From Drosophila pseudoobscura (lineage: Eukaryota > Arthropoda > Insecta > Diptera > Drosophilidae): 64,000 nucleotides of DNA. The stretch lies in the NCBI RefSeq assembly GCF_009870125.1, contig NC_046681.1, forward strand, positions 11,483,001 to 11,547,000, given 5' to 3'. Positions 32,801-42,723 of the stretch are shown piece after piece (the first letter of the stretch is position 1; every line of letters starts with the position of its first letter). A program made the translations under genes and the position numbers. The notes beneath the pieces are model-generated. The model saw only the letters and a list, made by a program, of their open reading frames with translations. It searched no databases and was not told where the DNA came from.

Positions 32801-35085
32801 TGCTGCAAGCCATAAATGATCATAAAAATTATAGCAGCCGATACCGAGAGACTCGCGAACAGAGAACAAAACTGCGGATGGGACTCGAAAAATGGACTAC
32901 TCTCGTACGAACAAAAAAAAAAAACAACACAGAAAAAATGGCTGTCAAGGGTACAAAATACAGAGCACAAGATACGGAAGATTGTTCAAATAAGTGCTCT
33001 GTGGTGGAGTGAAAAGTAAAAGTCACTTTATCAACTTTACCTGAAATATATGTACAAAGGAATCTGCGAAACTTGAATTAATTTTCGTAAAATAAATAAA
33101 TACTTTGATTGGTGGTTTAATGCGGAAGTGTGTACCTTGATCGGTTGATCGGCATGATCTTGGGGTTAAAATTTGAACACATCGATTGCAATCAATTTTT
33201 GTAAGGATTTCGGGATCATTTCTGGAAGTTTTTGGACTGATTGCAAGGGTAGAGAAATCTGTAGTATGAATGATATTTTTGGGTACATAAATCATCTTTA
33301 ATTGGATTCAAAGTAGAAGCGAATATATTTCAATATCTGAAATTAAATGCTACTTATTTAAGGGAATTCTCTGAGTGAATATCCTTCTATTATGAGAGAT
33401 CTAGGGGATCTGGGTATATAGCAGATTTATTTCAATTAAATTTGATTGGATTTTACAATAATTTCCTGTGCTTTCAAATCATGAGCGATCTATGACATTC
33501 TGGAAGTGTTATTTTGTGTGTCAAAAGCTGACTGCCATGAGCGGGTTTGTGCTTTTGCTGAGCATTCATTTCATAGATTTCATTTGAAAAGCTTTTAAGA
33601 GTAGCATTTCGAATCGGAGCTCTTAAGAGAATAAATCTCTCTATAAATATTCTTTATTCCTATAGAAGATCCCTTTGAAGCTGTATTTTTGTAATCATCA
33701 AAGTGTTTTCTCCATTAAACAGGTCCCATCACTTGATAAAGACTAAATATTTCCTATATGGATCATTAACCCCAAAAAATACTCTTTGAATGATCTAACT
33801 CTAACATTTCAATGGACTACTCACCCCGATTTGTGATCTCATTGCCGGCATTTCGATTGTTCTCATCCTGTCCGATGATGCAGCTGGTCGATGCCTTCGA
33901 TTTCCTTGGCTGCACATCCTCCTCGTCCTCTTCGTCGACATCCTCGCCCGTTTCCACGCCATCATCCTCCTCGTCGTCGTCCACAGTGCCCTGGGTATTG
34001 GTCACCGTGGTGGATCCACCGGTATTCGTAGAGCTAGGACTCAGATCCAGGCTGCTCAGCAAATTGCCCGCCGACTGGGAGGACGTGAGCGTGTCCTTGT
34101 GGTACGAGCTGTGGCGATTGCCCAGCTTCGTGGACATGTCCATGTTGCTCGACTGCCGCAGGCTGCCAACCACCTGGCCGCCCGGCAGGGTGGCGCTGCG
34201 CTTGTGGCGACCCTTGGATTTGGGAAAGGCCGCCAGAATGTTGAGCCACCACTGCGACTCCTCGGAGCTGGTGCCCTTCACGAAGGTCACGCGCTCCGGT
34301 GCGGTTATGGCTATGGAATTGGGATGACCTGTCACCTCCACGGCCCCGGTCACCTCCAGCACTTTGGTCATGTCAATGCAGGCCTGCGGTATGGTTTCGG
34401 GCTGCAGGAAAAAACGAGAACAAAATAATATAAAAATACATTCTAAAGAGTTGTGGAAACTAAAGAAAAGTTTTCGCTTAATTTAAGAGAATTTTCCCAT
34501 TAACTTTTACAAGTTTAGGCCATAATTCTGTGGCATATTCCCTGGTAGGGCAACTGTTCTTCGTTTTCTAAGATTATCACAGTCTTCGGTCATTTCTTTT
34601 TTCTTTCCTCTTATGTTTTATAATCATCTTCCAAGGCAACCAGCCGCCAACTTGTTGAGCTAGTCTGATGTGGCACTATTTGGCTATAAGCGATAAGATA
34701 TGACAAACATTCGCGTGGCGAGGCCAAGAGCAAGGCCATAATTAGCAGGCACTCGAGTGGACGGTCGTTTATTTTTAATTGACAAAAAAAAACCACATCT
34801 CGGTTATCTCAAAAGTATTTGCAAACAATGCCAGGGCATTGCCTAACATTTATAGTAGTCTTTTTATTAATATTTCTTATCGCCAAATAACCACCTTAGG
34901 GGGCATTCAAACAAACAAGACGTTCTATTATTAATTGAATTGTTTGCACACTTTTATGGGTATGGTTCCTATATGGTTCTGTAATTTATTCTAACTCCAA
35001 GCCTAAATGAAATACTCACATAATCATCCACCGAATACGTGAGCTCGCCATCATCGTAGAGAACAAACCATCGTCGCTGCCAGCG
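20672..35085 (-). CDS. osp: outspread: two-PH-domain coiled-coil protein (M-RIP-like), exons in this window
   Basis: Nine exons join with correct splice signals and phases: 35085-35020, 34401-33825, 26644-23871, 23800-23666, 23596-23457, 22154-22005, 21935-21821, 21599-21215 and 20880-20672, totalling 4551 nt (1516 residues plus TGA). The product begins within a PH domain ([13 protein letters not shown], with conserved Trp in [10 protein letters not shown]). An acidic/Ser-rich linker follows, then a second PH domain near residues 432-531 ([10 protein letters not shown] ... [10 protein letters not shown]), then a coiled coil of several hundred residues rich in Leu/Glu/Gln, and a Pro-rich tail. 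This matches outspread, the fly relative of myosin phosphatase Rho-interacting protein, thought to link actin and Rho signalling. Adh and Adhr nested in its intron confirm the locus. The first coding exons, including the start of PH1, are not found here and probably lie beyond 64000. Some exons may be alternatively spliced. Confidence 0.95.
21215..21599 (-). CDS. osp: osp Pro-rich exon
   Basis: Acceptor ACAACAG|CCTGTACC at 21600; donor CAAG|GTAAAC at 21214. Phase-0 entry reads [13 protein letters not shown], then a [13 protein letters not shown] low-complexity stretch and ends ...[12 protein letters not shown] second acceptor about 40 bases inside is possible, so the exact 5' end is less sure. 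Pro/Thr-rich and a candidate for alternative splicing. Confidence 0.75.
21821..21935 (-). CDS. osp: osp small exon
   Basis: Acceptor TTCTACAG at 21936, donor GAG|GTAAGG at 21820. Reads (R)[17 protein letters not shown] and on to ...HCEDSE. The 115-nt length and phase (2+115 = 39 codons) join both neighbours exactly. Confidence 0.85.
22005..22154 (-). CDS. osp: osp coiled-coil exon
   Basis: Acceptor TACGCAG at 22155, donor CTGAG|GTAAG at 22004. Encodes the charged helix [17 protein letters not shown] and on to ...MQQLEL, completing the coiled coil begun in upstream exons. Confidence 0.9.
23457..23596 (-). CDS. osp: osp coiled-coil exon
   Basis: Acceptor TTTCCAG at 23597, donor AAAGA|GTGAGT at 23456. 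Reads [17 protein letters not shown] to ...DGTTLK(E). The heptad-like pattern continues from the previous exon. Confidence 0.92.
23666..23800 (-). CDS. osp: osp coiled-coil exon
   Basis: Acceptor TTGCATAG at 23801, donor ACTCAG|GTGGG at 23665. Exactly 45 codons, phase 0 to 0: [17 protein letters not shown] to ...ETALAEETQ. Confidence 0.92.
23871..26644 (-). CDS. osp: osp large exon: second PH domain and coiled coil
   Basis: A 2774-nt exon from acceptor CTTCGACAG (26645) to donor AGG|GTAAGT (23870). It encodes a linker ([17 protein letters not shown]), Ser/Asn-rich and poly-Gln stretches (Q-rich at about 26250-26285), PH domain 2 (about 25994-25697), a Ser-rich region, and then coiled coil from about 25320 to the end. 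The 3' part is GC-rich and codon-biased, so mirror frames of up to 726 codons are open on the opposite strand; they are shadows. Confidence 0.96.
26645..33824 (-). other. osp: osp intron
   Basis: A 7.2-kb intron between the PH1 linker exon and the large exon. It includes a GATC-dense stretch (28500-29130), GA-rich runs (27648-27667, 31375-31391) and a plus-strand open frame of 205 codons (29118-29735) that I do not recognise. A minus-strand ATTTCAG|GTAAAG at 33045/33044 resembles a recursive splice site but has a weak pyrimidine tract. No tRNA or repeat element identified. Confidence 0.6.
33825..34401 (-). CDS. osp: osp exon: end of first PH domain and acidic linker
   Basis: Acceptor TTTCCTGCAG at 34402, donor CGGG|GTGAGT at 33824. 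Reads [20 protein letters not shown], then the PH C-terminal helix with [10 protein letters not shown], followed by a basic patch (KSKGRHKR), a Ser-rich region and an acidic run ([20 protein letters not shown]). Confidence 0.95.
35020..35085 (-). CDS. osp: osp exon: strands of first PH domain
   Basis: A 66-nt exon with acceptor AATTTTCAG (35086) and donor TAT|GTGAGT (35019): [19 protein letters not shown](DDY). It corresponds to the KWQRRFFxLY part of PH domains in the M-RIP family, so at least one upstream exon is needed to complete the fold. Confidence 0.93.
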
Positions 35086-37909
35086 CTGAAAATTAAGGAA
35101 ATTAAAAATAGATTAGCATCGAATGAAAGAGTATCGAAAATAATATCATAGAATTAAAAATATCAGAAAAATATATGGTAATAGAAGAGCTATGAAGATG
35201 GAATTAAATTGGAAAATACAGGGAATACTTTTGCACCGAAAAGTAATCTTTCAAGATCTTTTCTGGTAGATAGCAAAGTTTTGCTTGATTTTCGTTAACT
35301 TTAATGGTTAGATCATAAATATTTATAAAAATATTCAAGAACACTTTCTAAAAGAGAGATAAGCTTTAAGATCTTTGATAAGAAGATAATAAATAAGTTG
35401 GTAGAGAATAATGAAAGATACTTGAGTAATCTTCAATGATCATTTAAGCGTTGAGGTGTAAATCATTTTATATGTATTGATTAGATGATCGTAAATAGCA
35501 ATCTAAGAACCCTAACCAGCTTATATAAATATTTTACTTCCACTTTTATCCGAATATACCCCCCTCTATGAAGGTTAACATGTATCTATCTAACTATTTC
35601 CCAAGATCTTTGCTAATTTGTTGATCAAACAATGATTTCACTCTCTTTACTTTCGATACAAATATCTCAAGAGCCTCTCAAAGCTCTCTCCCTTCGCCCA
35701 AACCATATTTGTGTTCTGCCAATCTGTAAGTGTAGTACAGACTGTATTCAAAGATTGTTACGATCGCCTGATCGCAGTGCTGCGATCATATTTGCATTGT
35801 CGCCGCATGAAATAGGGGGACAGACAGCTGAAGGGGTAAATTATATTCAACGCCCCCGTCAGAAATCATAATTCCTTTATAATTCGTTCGTTTCATATAC
35901 ATATTTTTTCTGCTGTTGTCATTCTACCAAGCCCCAAACGCCCTCGCTCTCGCTCTCGGGCCGCCTCATCGCCTGTGGAGTACTCGTACCTTATGCCACA
36001 GATTCTGTGAGAGGGGAGGGATCTGACTCTGGATCTGGATCTGATTCTGATTGTTATTGCTGATTCTGTGGCCAGAAAATCATAGCAGCAATCGGGCCCA
36101 TGCCATGCGATGCCACGGCAGCGTAGGACTTGCCCCAGCAGTGTGTCTGATATTTATGCAAATTGCTAAAAGTCAAAGCAAATTAAGCTCAACCTTCAGC
36201 GAAGATGACGTTGAAATGTGTTGCACACAGCATATCGTTGCAAGTTGCAACTCCCTAAAGTTGATTTCTCTTCAACACCATGCAACATGCAACAATCTGC
36301 GGGTAAGGGGAAGGCGAAGGGGCAGTACATGTGTGTGCGGTGGTGTGGTGTGCTGAGGTGTGTCGAGCGTTTTATTTATAAGGAGAGAGAGAGAGACACT
36401 CGGCGGTAGAATAGAGAACTCGCACACGAATAATCAAGAGTCAGCACCAAGCACCATTTCTCACTTTACGCTCTAGTTCTTTATTTATTTTTCTTATTTC
36501 CTTTTCCTTTTCCATTGGCTTTTCGTTTTTCCTCGTTTTCGCGATTGAATTCATAAATATTGAAGAGCGAATCTATTGAATGTGATTTGGGGGCCCAAAC
36601 CGAATGAAAAAAGGGTTTAATGAAGTGAGAGGTTCCTTTTCGATTTGAAGAGCTTTCTTTTTTCGGTTAGAGATCGGTGGAAATAGAGAGGTTTCTCTTT
36701 AGATTCAAGATTGATCTTTCAAAATCTTAGAACATACGTTTTTCATATGAAATTTTCAGGCATTAATCATTGAAAAGTTCCCTTAATCTCTTACAAATTC
36801 AATTCGTTTCACTCAATTCCCAAAGAAGATCACAAGATCAATGTAGTTTCCAGAAATAACAAAAGAAAAACGCAATTAGAACCATAATTTATCAAACTTT
36901 AAAGTAGATTCTAAGACACTTCTGAAGAAACATATAAAATATGATTGATGATTGCATTATTGTGGATGAAAAGACCTCATTCATTTATCGTACAGTGCAT
37001 TAGAAATGCAAATAATATGATGCAACTTTTGTGCGGTTTTGATTAGAGGAGACCCCAAAGCAAAGTCAAGCGTAAAAGGGGAAATCTGATCAGGCCCCGT
37101 ACGTCAAGAGGTTGATTCCCTGGAGAATACAAAAAAAGGAAGGAAGTCAAATGGGTCGGTCGGTGGAATTGTAAATTAGATTATGCTCGGCACCTACAAC
37201 ACCATCTCTAGTCCCGCCTTTCTCTAGTACGAGTAGGTACCGTGTGGCATATATAGGTAAGCCGCTTAGGCAGTGCCGTTTAGAAGCCCCAGTTTCGTTT
37301 CAATAGGCACACGCACACACAGCGGGGAAGACAATGCCAGTGGCTTAATTAGCTGCGAGGCACGACATCTACATATACGACTATGTTTTCTAGGGGGGAT
37401 ATTTGGATGTATGCACATAAATCGGTTTTGACAGGTACGCTGTTGGCGTCATTACCCCCCAGAGGTTGAATGTCACCGGCAGCGTGGACCCCGGGGGCCA
37501 TGCCACACTTGTGCCGACACCCCGCGATAACACACTGTACTTAATGATGGAATAGGTCTGGAGGGGTTTCGTGCGAGTACAGAGATGTCTGGGCCCGTCT
37601 GCTGATAGGAAAAAACCATATCAAAGCGGTGTCTGGAACAGTCATACGATTTTTCTTATATGGAGTACCTTTTGATTGGTTCTACGAGTAGTTGCTAGGG
37701 AATAAACCCTACCACTTTGATTAGTGGGTCAGTGGGTAAGGGTATTCTTGTATATTTGTGGAAAATTCAGGCTTCCCCCTAACATGCGTGCTGCACATGC
37801 TTTTTGCCGCACGAGTTTCTAGGCGATAACCCACTTATGGGGGCCAAAACGATTATGAAATATTATTTAAAATAATTGGAATATAATACTATATTTCACT
37901 TTTACATAC
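35086..37909 (-). other. osp: osp intron, proximal part
   Basis: No gene recognised. A/T-rich stretches, CTCTCGCTCTCG-type runs near 35943-35960 and GGATCTGGATCTGATTCTG hexamers near 36030-36050. Plus-strand frames of about 60-100 codons look like chance. Confidence 0.5.
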
Positions 37910-37987
37910 GTCAGAGATGCAGCGACCGATTTGATGCAAAGAATCATCCAGAATCATTCCACTTTCCGTTGCCATACAAGTCGAACC
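37910..37987 (-). CDS. osp: Candidate alternative 5' exon of osp
   Basis: On the minus strand an ATG at 37975 opens MATESGMILDDSLHQIG(RCISD), 22 codons ending exactly at a donor GAC|GTATGT (37909). The phase is 0, matching the phase-0 start of the next osp exon (RWQRRW at 35085). Upstream, TATACAG at 37988 could be an acceptor, which would make a 26-codon cassette also in phase. Alternatively the exon is the first exon of a short transcript, with ATATATAC near 38045 as a possible TATA box. Such an isoform would lack the N-terminal part of PH domain 1. The sequence is non-repetitive and coding-like, but I cannot confirm its use. Confidence 0.45.
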
Positions 37988-39398
37988 CTGTATATTAGAT
38001 GTGTAACCCACATCGAGCCCATTTATGTAATTTAATTTGTGTATATATTACACATCAATAAACAGGTTCAAGTACGGACAACTACTCGTATTTCATATGT
38101 AAATTGAAAGCTCTTTTCTTCCGCATGCTTATCTCTATCCATTCTCCCTCTCTCGATTGCATCACACGTGTCCCGCTATGAACCCTTTACTACGCTTAAC
38201 CCACTGATGGCACTATGTACTCAAGTGGGAAGAAAAAAACAAGACTTGGGATATTTGGGAAATGGTTAAGCAATACATATATATGAGCATATATTGAAGA
38301 GAAGATTTCATTTTTAATTACATATAATTGGACTAAAATTATAATTATGTGTATCATATTGAATATCAATAAATTGTGTCGAAAAGATTTCTGTTTAGGT
38401 GGTTTAAAGAATTCCATAGATATATCCTGGATTTGAATACTCTTTAAGACACTCTTTTATTCTTTATTCTTAAGCATCTGCTTTACCTTCCGTAACCACC
38501 AATGGGTTAACGTTTAACTGTTGCATATTTGTGTTTTCTTTTACATACTTGTATTCAGCTCTCCCTCTCTCTTGAGCACAAACACACACACACTCGAAAC
38601 CGCTATTCCTGCTCGGCTCTGAAGTGGGCTTGGTTTCTGCTGCCGACAAGCGAGCGATTGCTAATGAGCTGCGTTTTAGGGGGCGTGTTGTGTGTGTTAT
38701 TCTAGACTGATTCTACAGACATATGTATGTATATGTATGTATGTATGTAGATGCCCCGCTCCGCCGTCTAGCGCGCACCCCTTCTTCTTCAGTCGAACAC
38801 ACTATCTCCTCTCGCTGTGTGAATATGTAAATTAAGCCGAAGTTCAATTGCCAAGCAACAACGAAGGCTGGGTCCACTCTGCTGCTCTGCTGATCTGCTG
38901 CTCACACATTGCTTGACATTCACTGAAGGTTAAAGCTTTTGCTCACTCTCTCTCTCTCTCTCTCGCGCGCTGTTGCTCTCCCGCGCCTGATGCTATGATC
39001 TGCCTGTCCTCTCCCCCTTTATCAATCAATATTGCCCGCTCTCTTGCTCCCCCTCTTTCCATTTGCATATTTTGCATTTGTTTTCGCTCTGCACATGTCT
39101 GCAGATCATTTGTGATACCCTTTCCTGGGGTATATCGAACATTGAACATTGTAGGTATATATTTTCTTGAACTAAATTTACAGATGTGGTCCCGTTTTGT
39201 TTGTTTTTATATAATCTTCATTAGTCCAATTTTTTTGTAATATGTAAGGCTATCAGGGTATCAAAAGCTTCGACTATTGACGCTAGCATTCCTTTTTGGT
39301 TGCTGTATATTTTTATTGCATTTTACATTATTACGAATTATCACGTCGGCGTCGGCGTTTGCGTCGACAGAGGCGCCGACAGAGGCGCAGCCGTAGTG
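37988..39398. other. osp intron / Adh upstream region
   Basis: Sequence upstream of the Adh distal promoter, where adult and larval Adh enhancers are expected by analogy. It includes a TATG microsatellite (about 38720-38750) and a CT/GA run (38946-38966) that could bind GAGA factor. No gene seen. Confidence 0.4.
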
Positions 39399-39406
39399 TA
39401 TTTAAG
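39399..39406 (+). promoter_or_regulatory. Adh: Adh distal (adult) promoter TATA box
   Basis: TATTTAAG, the TATTTAA form typical of the Adh distal promoter, lies about 25-30 bases before the probable start of the distal leader exon. GTCGGCGTCGGCG and GCGCCGACAGAGGCG-type elements just upstream (about 39344-39390) resemble Adf-1 binding sequence. The pairing with a good leader donor at 39510 supports the call. Confidence 0.7.
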
Positions 39407-39429
39407 GCACTGCACATGTCGAGGACCAC

Positions 39430-39510
39430 GATTATTGTCTACAGTGCAGTCAGTAGTTGTCAGGTGCAGCAGGCGGACCAGCATTTCTTTAAATCTACTC
39501 AATCGATCAA
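39430..39510 (+). other. Adh: Adh distal leader exon (5' UTR)
   Basis: Noncoding leader ending at donor ATCAA|GTAAGT (39511). It joins the acceptor TTCCCAG at 40305, 14 bases before the Adh ATG, removing a 795-bp leader intron that contains the proximal promoter. The start position is estimated from the TATA box. Confidence 0.6.
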
Positions 39511-40236
39511 GTAAGTAACTGTAATCCGAGTACAGTCGACCCATCCCACTCGGTTCTGCCGTAACTCAAGAAATTTCTTGATAGCGCAGTTCCAGTTGTA
39601 GAACGTCGTTTAAAAAAACATCTCGTTGGAGCTTGGGTTGAAAAACGTTCGAGTTGGGCATAGAAAAGTTCAAATATAAAATATCAAAAAAGAGAAAATA
39701 TCTTCCCAAAGCAGCTGTCCATTTTTTGTTAAAGTGATAGATCAAAAATTCGTGTGACGTATTTCCCAAGTGCTCTTTATGCAAATAATTTCCTCAATTC
39801 TAATTCTACAAGAAGCACTTTTGGCTCTTGTCCAGAAAAAACAATTTGTTTACACTTTTCGGTTGATAACAGAGGCGGACCGACGGCTAAGTAACATAAC
39901 AGTCGCCTGTTAAGTAATGCCCTCACTCTCTGTTAGATGGCCGCGCGTGTCGACTCCGATAGACCAGCAGACACGCAGTAGTTTTCCTCAAGAACCTGAA
40001 CTCTAAACATAGACATAATTTACGATACCTTGAGACTCAAATAAAAATACAAGTATGAGTGGTATTCTATTCCTGATTAGACTCGCACACACACACGTAC
40101 GAGTATTAACATAAATTTGCCGGCAAATAACCAAAACAAAACGAACGCAAACGATCCGAACACGTAATGCGAGAGATAAGAAACAGAAAAGCTCGACGTG
40201 AAAGAAGCTTCTGGCGGAAGCTCTTGCCGAACTCCC

Positions 40237-40244
40237 TATAAATA
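40237..40244 (+). promoter_or_regulatory. Adh: Adh proximal (larval) promoter TATA box
   Basis: TATAAATA lies 75-82 bases upstream of the Adh ATG, at the usual spacing for the Adh proximal promoter. Transcription would begin near 40265-40270, inside the distal leader intron. Confidence 0.8.
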
Positions 40245-40318
40245 CGAGACAGAAAACCAGAATAAATATAATAACAAACTGTTGAATTGTCCCATCGATT
40301 CCCAGATCAAAAGACAGA

Positions 40319-41206
40319 ATGTCTCTCACCAACAAGAACGTCGTTTTCGTGGCCGGTCTGGGCGGCATTGGCCTGGACACCAGCCGGGAGTTGGTCAAGC
40401 GTAATCTGAAGGTAAGAGTGAACGAATTCCATGGAATCTATGGAATCCTAAATTTAAAAATTCATTTATTTTAGAACCTGGTCATCCTGGATCGCATTGA
40501 CAATCCGGCTGCCATTGCCGAGCTGAAGGCAATCAATCCCAAGGTGACCATCACCTTCTATCCCTACGATGTGACTGTGCCCGTCGCTGAGACCACCAAG
40601 CTCCTGAAGACCATCTTTGCCCAGGTGAAGACAATCGATGTCCTGATCAACGGTGCTGGCATCCTGGACGATCATCAGATCGAGCGCACCATTGCCGTTA
40701 ACTACACGGGCCTGGTCAACACCACCACAGCCATTCTGGACTTCTGGGACAAGCGCAAGGGCGGCCCAGGCGGCATCATTTGCAACATTGGATCCGTCAC
40801 CGGTTTCAATGCCATCTACCAGGTGCCCGTTTACTCCGGCTCCAAGGCGGCGGTGGTTAACTTTACCTCCTCCCTGGCGGTAAGTAATCCAACCTTTTTC
40901 CTACTCCCCAAAACTAAATATTTCTTTGAAATCCCATAGAAACTGGCTCCCATTACTGGTGTCACTGCTTACACTGTCAATCCTGGCATCACTAAGACCA
41001 CTCTGGTCCACAAATTCAACTCGTGGCTGGATGTGGAGCCCCGTGTGGCGGAGAAGCTGCTCGAGCATCCCACCCAGACCTCTCAGCAGTGCGCCGAGAA
41101 CTTTGTGAAGGCCATTGAGCTGAACAAGAACGGTGCCATCTGGAAGTTGGATCTGGGCACCTTGGAGCCCATCACATGGACCCAGCACTGGGACTCGGGC
41201 ATCTAA
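40319..41206 (+). CDS. Adh: Alcohol dehydrogenase
   Basis: Three coding exons (40319-40411, 40475-40879, 40940-41206) encode a 254-residue NAD-dependent short-chain dehydrogenase that oxidises ethanol and secondary alcohols in fat body and gut. The cofactor loop GLGGIG is near residues 13-18, the NAD-selecting Asp is residue 37, and the catalytic set is Ser138 (NIGSVTG), Tyr151 and Lys155 (YSGSK). It is two residues shorter at the N terminus than the melanogaster enzyme, as known for the obscura group. Introns are 63 and 60 bp with good GT/AG ends. It is nested in an osp intron on the opposite strand and followed 314 bases later by Adhr. The 3' end has only a variant signal AATAAG (41297-41302), consistent with some read-through into Adhr. 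All key residues are present, so the enzyme should be active. Confidence 0.99.
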
Positions 41207-41520
41207 ACCATCCTAGAGACTCTATGGGACATGGCGTTTTAGCTTTTAGTTTCTTTTTTTCCACTCAATTGTTACGTATATACATACACATATGGCAATA
41301 AGGCTGATTTGAACCCCGTTTTGAATATGATAATACAAAATTATATTTGAGAAATTTCAACAAAATCGATAAGAGCTATAGCTCTCTTTTAATTAAAAAA
41401 AACTAGATAAAAGGAGCAATGGTCGGTGGTGGTCAGTGGTCGTTGTGGCCTCTATCGATTTCCACACAAAAACTTTACTGTTTAGTAATAGAAAAGAACT
41501 TGAGAAAGGCAGCCAAAAGA
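41207..41520 (+). other. Adh-Adhr intercistronic region
   Basis: 314 bases between the Adh stop and the Adhr start. It has one weak polyadenylation signal (AATAAG) and no canonical AATAAA, and I see no TATA box before Adhr. In D. melanogaster Adhr is expressed from a dicistronic Adh-Adhr mRNA; the layout here is compatible with that. Confidence 0.7.
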
Positions 41521-42723
41521 ATGTACGATCTGACGGGTAAGCATGTCTGCTATGTGGCTGACTGCGGTGGCATTGCACTGGAGACCAGCAAGGTTCTCAT
41601 GACCAAGAATATAGCGGTGAGTGGTAGAGAGGTGGTGTAGAGAGTGGAGAGTGGTTCTGGTTCTTAAACAAGTCTCTAGTCTCTAGTCTCTAGTCTCTTG
41701 GCTGCTGCTGGTAGCTGTCGAAACTAATTAAGTTAATGACTTTTTCATGTTTTGTTTTTGTCCGCTGACTTTTGCTGTTCAAAGCTACAATTAAGTTTAT
41801 GTTTTGAGTTTGATCTACTTTTGCTTAAGGGAAGTACTTTCGATTACGGATTGCTGGCATATAAAAATAGATACCAAGGAATGTGCATCATATCATATTG
41901 ATTCTATCTTGATTCTTTGCCCAGAAACTGGCCATTCTTCAGAGCGTGGAAAACCCCCCGGCCATCGCCCAGTTACAATCGATTAAGCACAGCACACAGA
42001 TCTTCTTCTGGACCTTCGATGTGACCATGGCCCGCGAGGAGATGAAGAAGTACTTCGATGAGGTCATGGTCCAGATGGACTACATCGATGTGCTGATCAA
42101 TGGGGCCACCCTGTGCGATGAGCGGAACATTGATGCCACCATCAATACGAATCTGACCGGCATGATGAACACCGTGGCCACTGTGCTTCCCTATATGGAC
42201 CGTAAGATGGGCGGTTCGGGTGGACTGATCGTGAATGTCACCTCCGTCATAGGACTGGATCCATCGCCAGTCTTTTGTGCGTACAGTGCCTCAAAGTTTG
42301 GTGTGATTGGGTTCACCCGAAGTCTAGCGGTGAGTGGGCGAGATCTTAACTTGAAAATGCTCTCAAATGTCTTCCATTCTTTCGCAGGATCCCCTGTATT
42401 ACACCCAAAATGGTGTGGCTGTCATGGCCGTCTGCTGTGGTCCCACCAAAGTGTTTGTCGATCGCGAACTGACTGCCTTCCTGGCATACGGCCAAACCTT
42501 TGCCGATCGCCTGCGTCGTGCCCCCTGCCAATCGACGGCCGTCTGCGGCAAGAATATAGTTAATGCCATCGAGAGATCGGAGAACGGACAGATCTGGATT
42601 GCCGACAAGGGCGGCCTGGAGTCGGTGGCCCTCCACTGGTATTGGCATATGGCCGATCAGTTTGTGAACTATATGCAGAGCACTGACGATGAGGATCAGG
42701 AGTTTTTTTTGGGCCAGCGATGA
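41521..42723 (+). CDS. Adhr: Adh-related protein (ADH duplicate)
   Basis: Three exons (41521-41616, 41925-42329, 42388-42723) encode 278 residues. Exon 2 is 405 nt, exactly as in Adh, and both introns sit at the same codon positions, showing an old tandem duplication. The active-site YSASK pair is kept and a Ser remains in NVTSVIG, but the dinucleotide loop is degenerate (ADCGGIALE instead of AGLGGIGLD), and the NAD-selecting Asp of the LDRID segment is replaced (AILQSVE). The C terminus is extended with an acidic STDDEDQE tail. Known Adhr proteins have no demonstrated alcohol dehydrogenase activity. AATAAA at 42729-42734 lies only 5 bases past the stop, giving a very short 3' UTR. The first intron is 308 bp, longer than in Adh. 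Confidence 0.97.

Noticed and set aside
33035..33060. ATTTCAG|GTAAAG on the minus strand in the 7.2-kb osp intron, resembling a recursive splice site
   Set aside because: The pyrimidine tract is weak and the intron is short for ratchet splicing; no second donor or branch point stands out.
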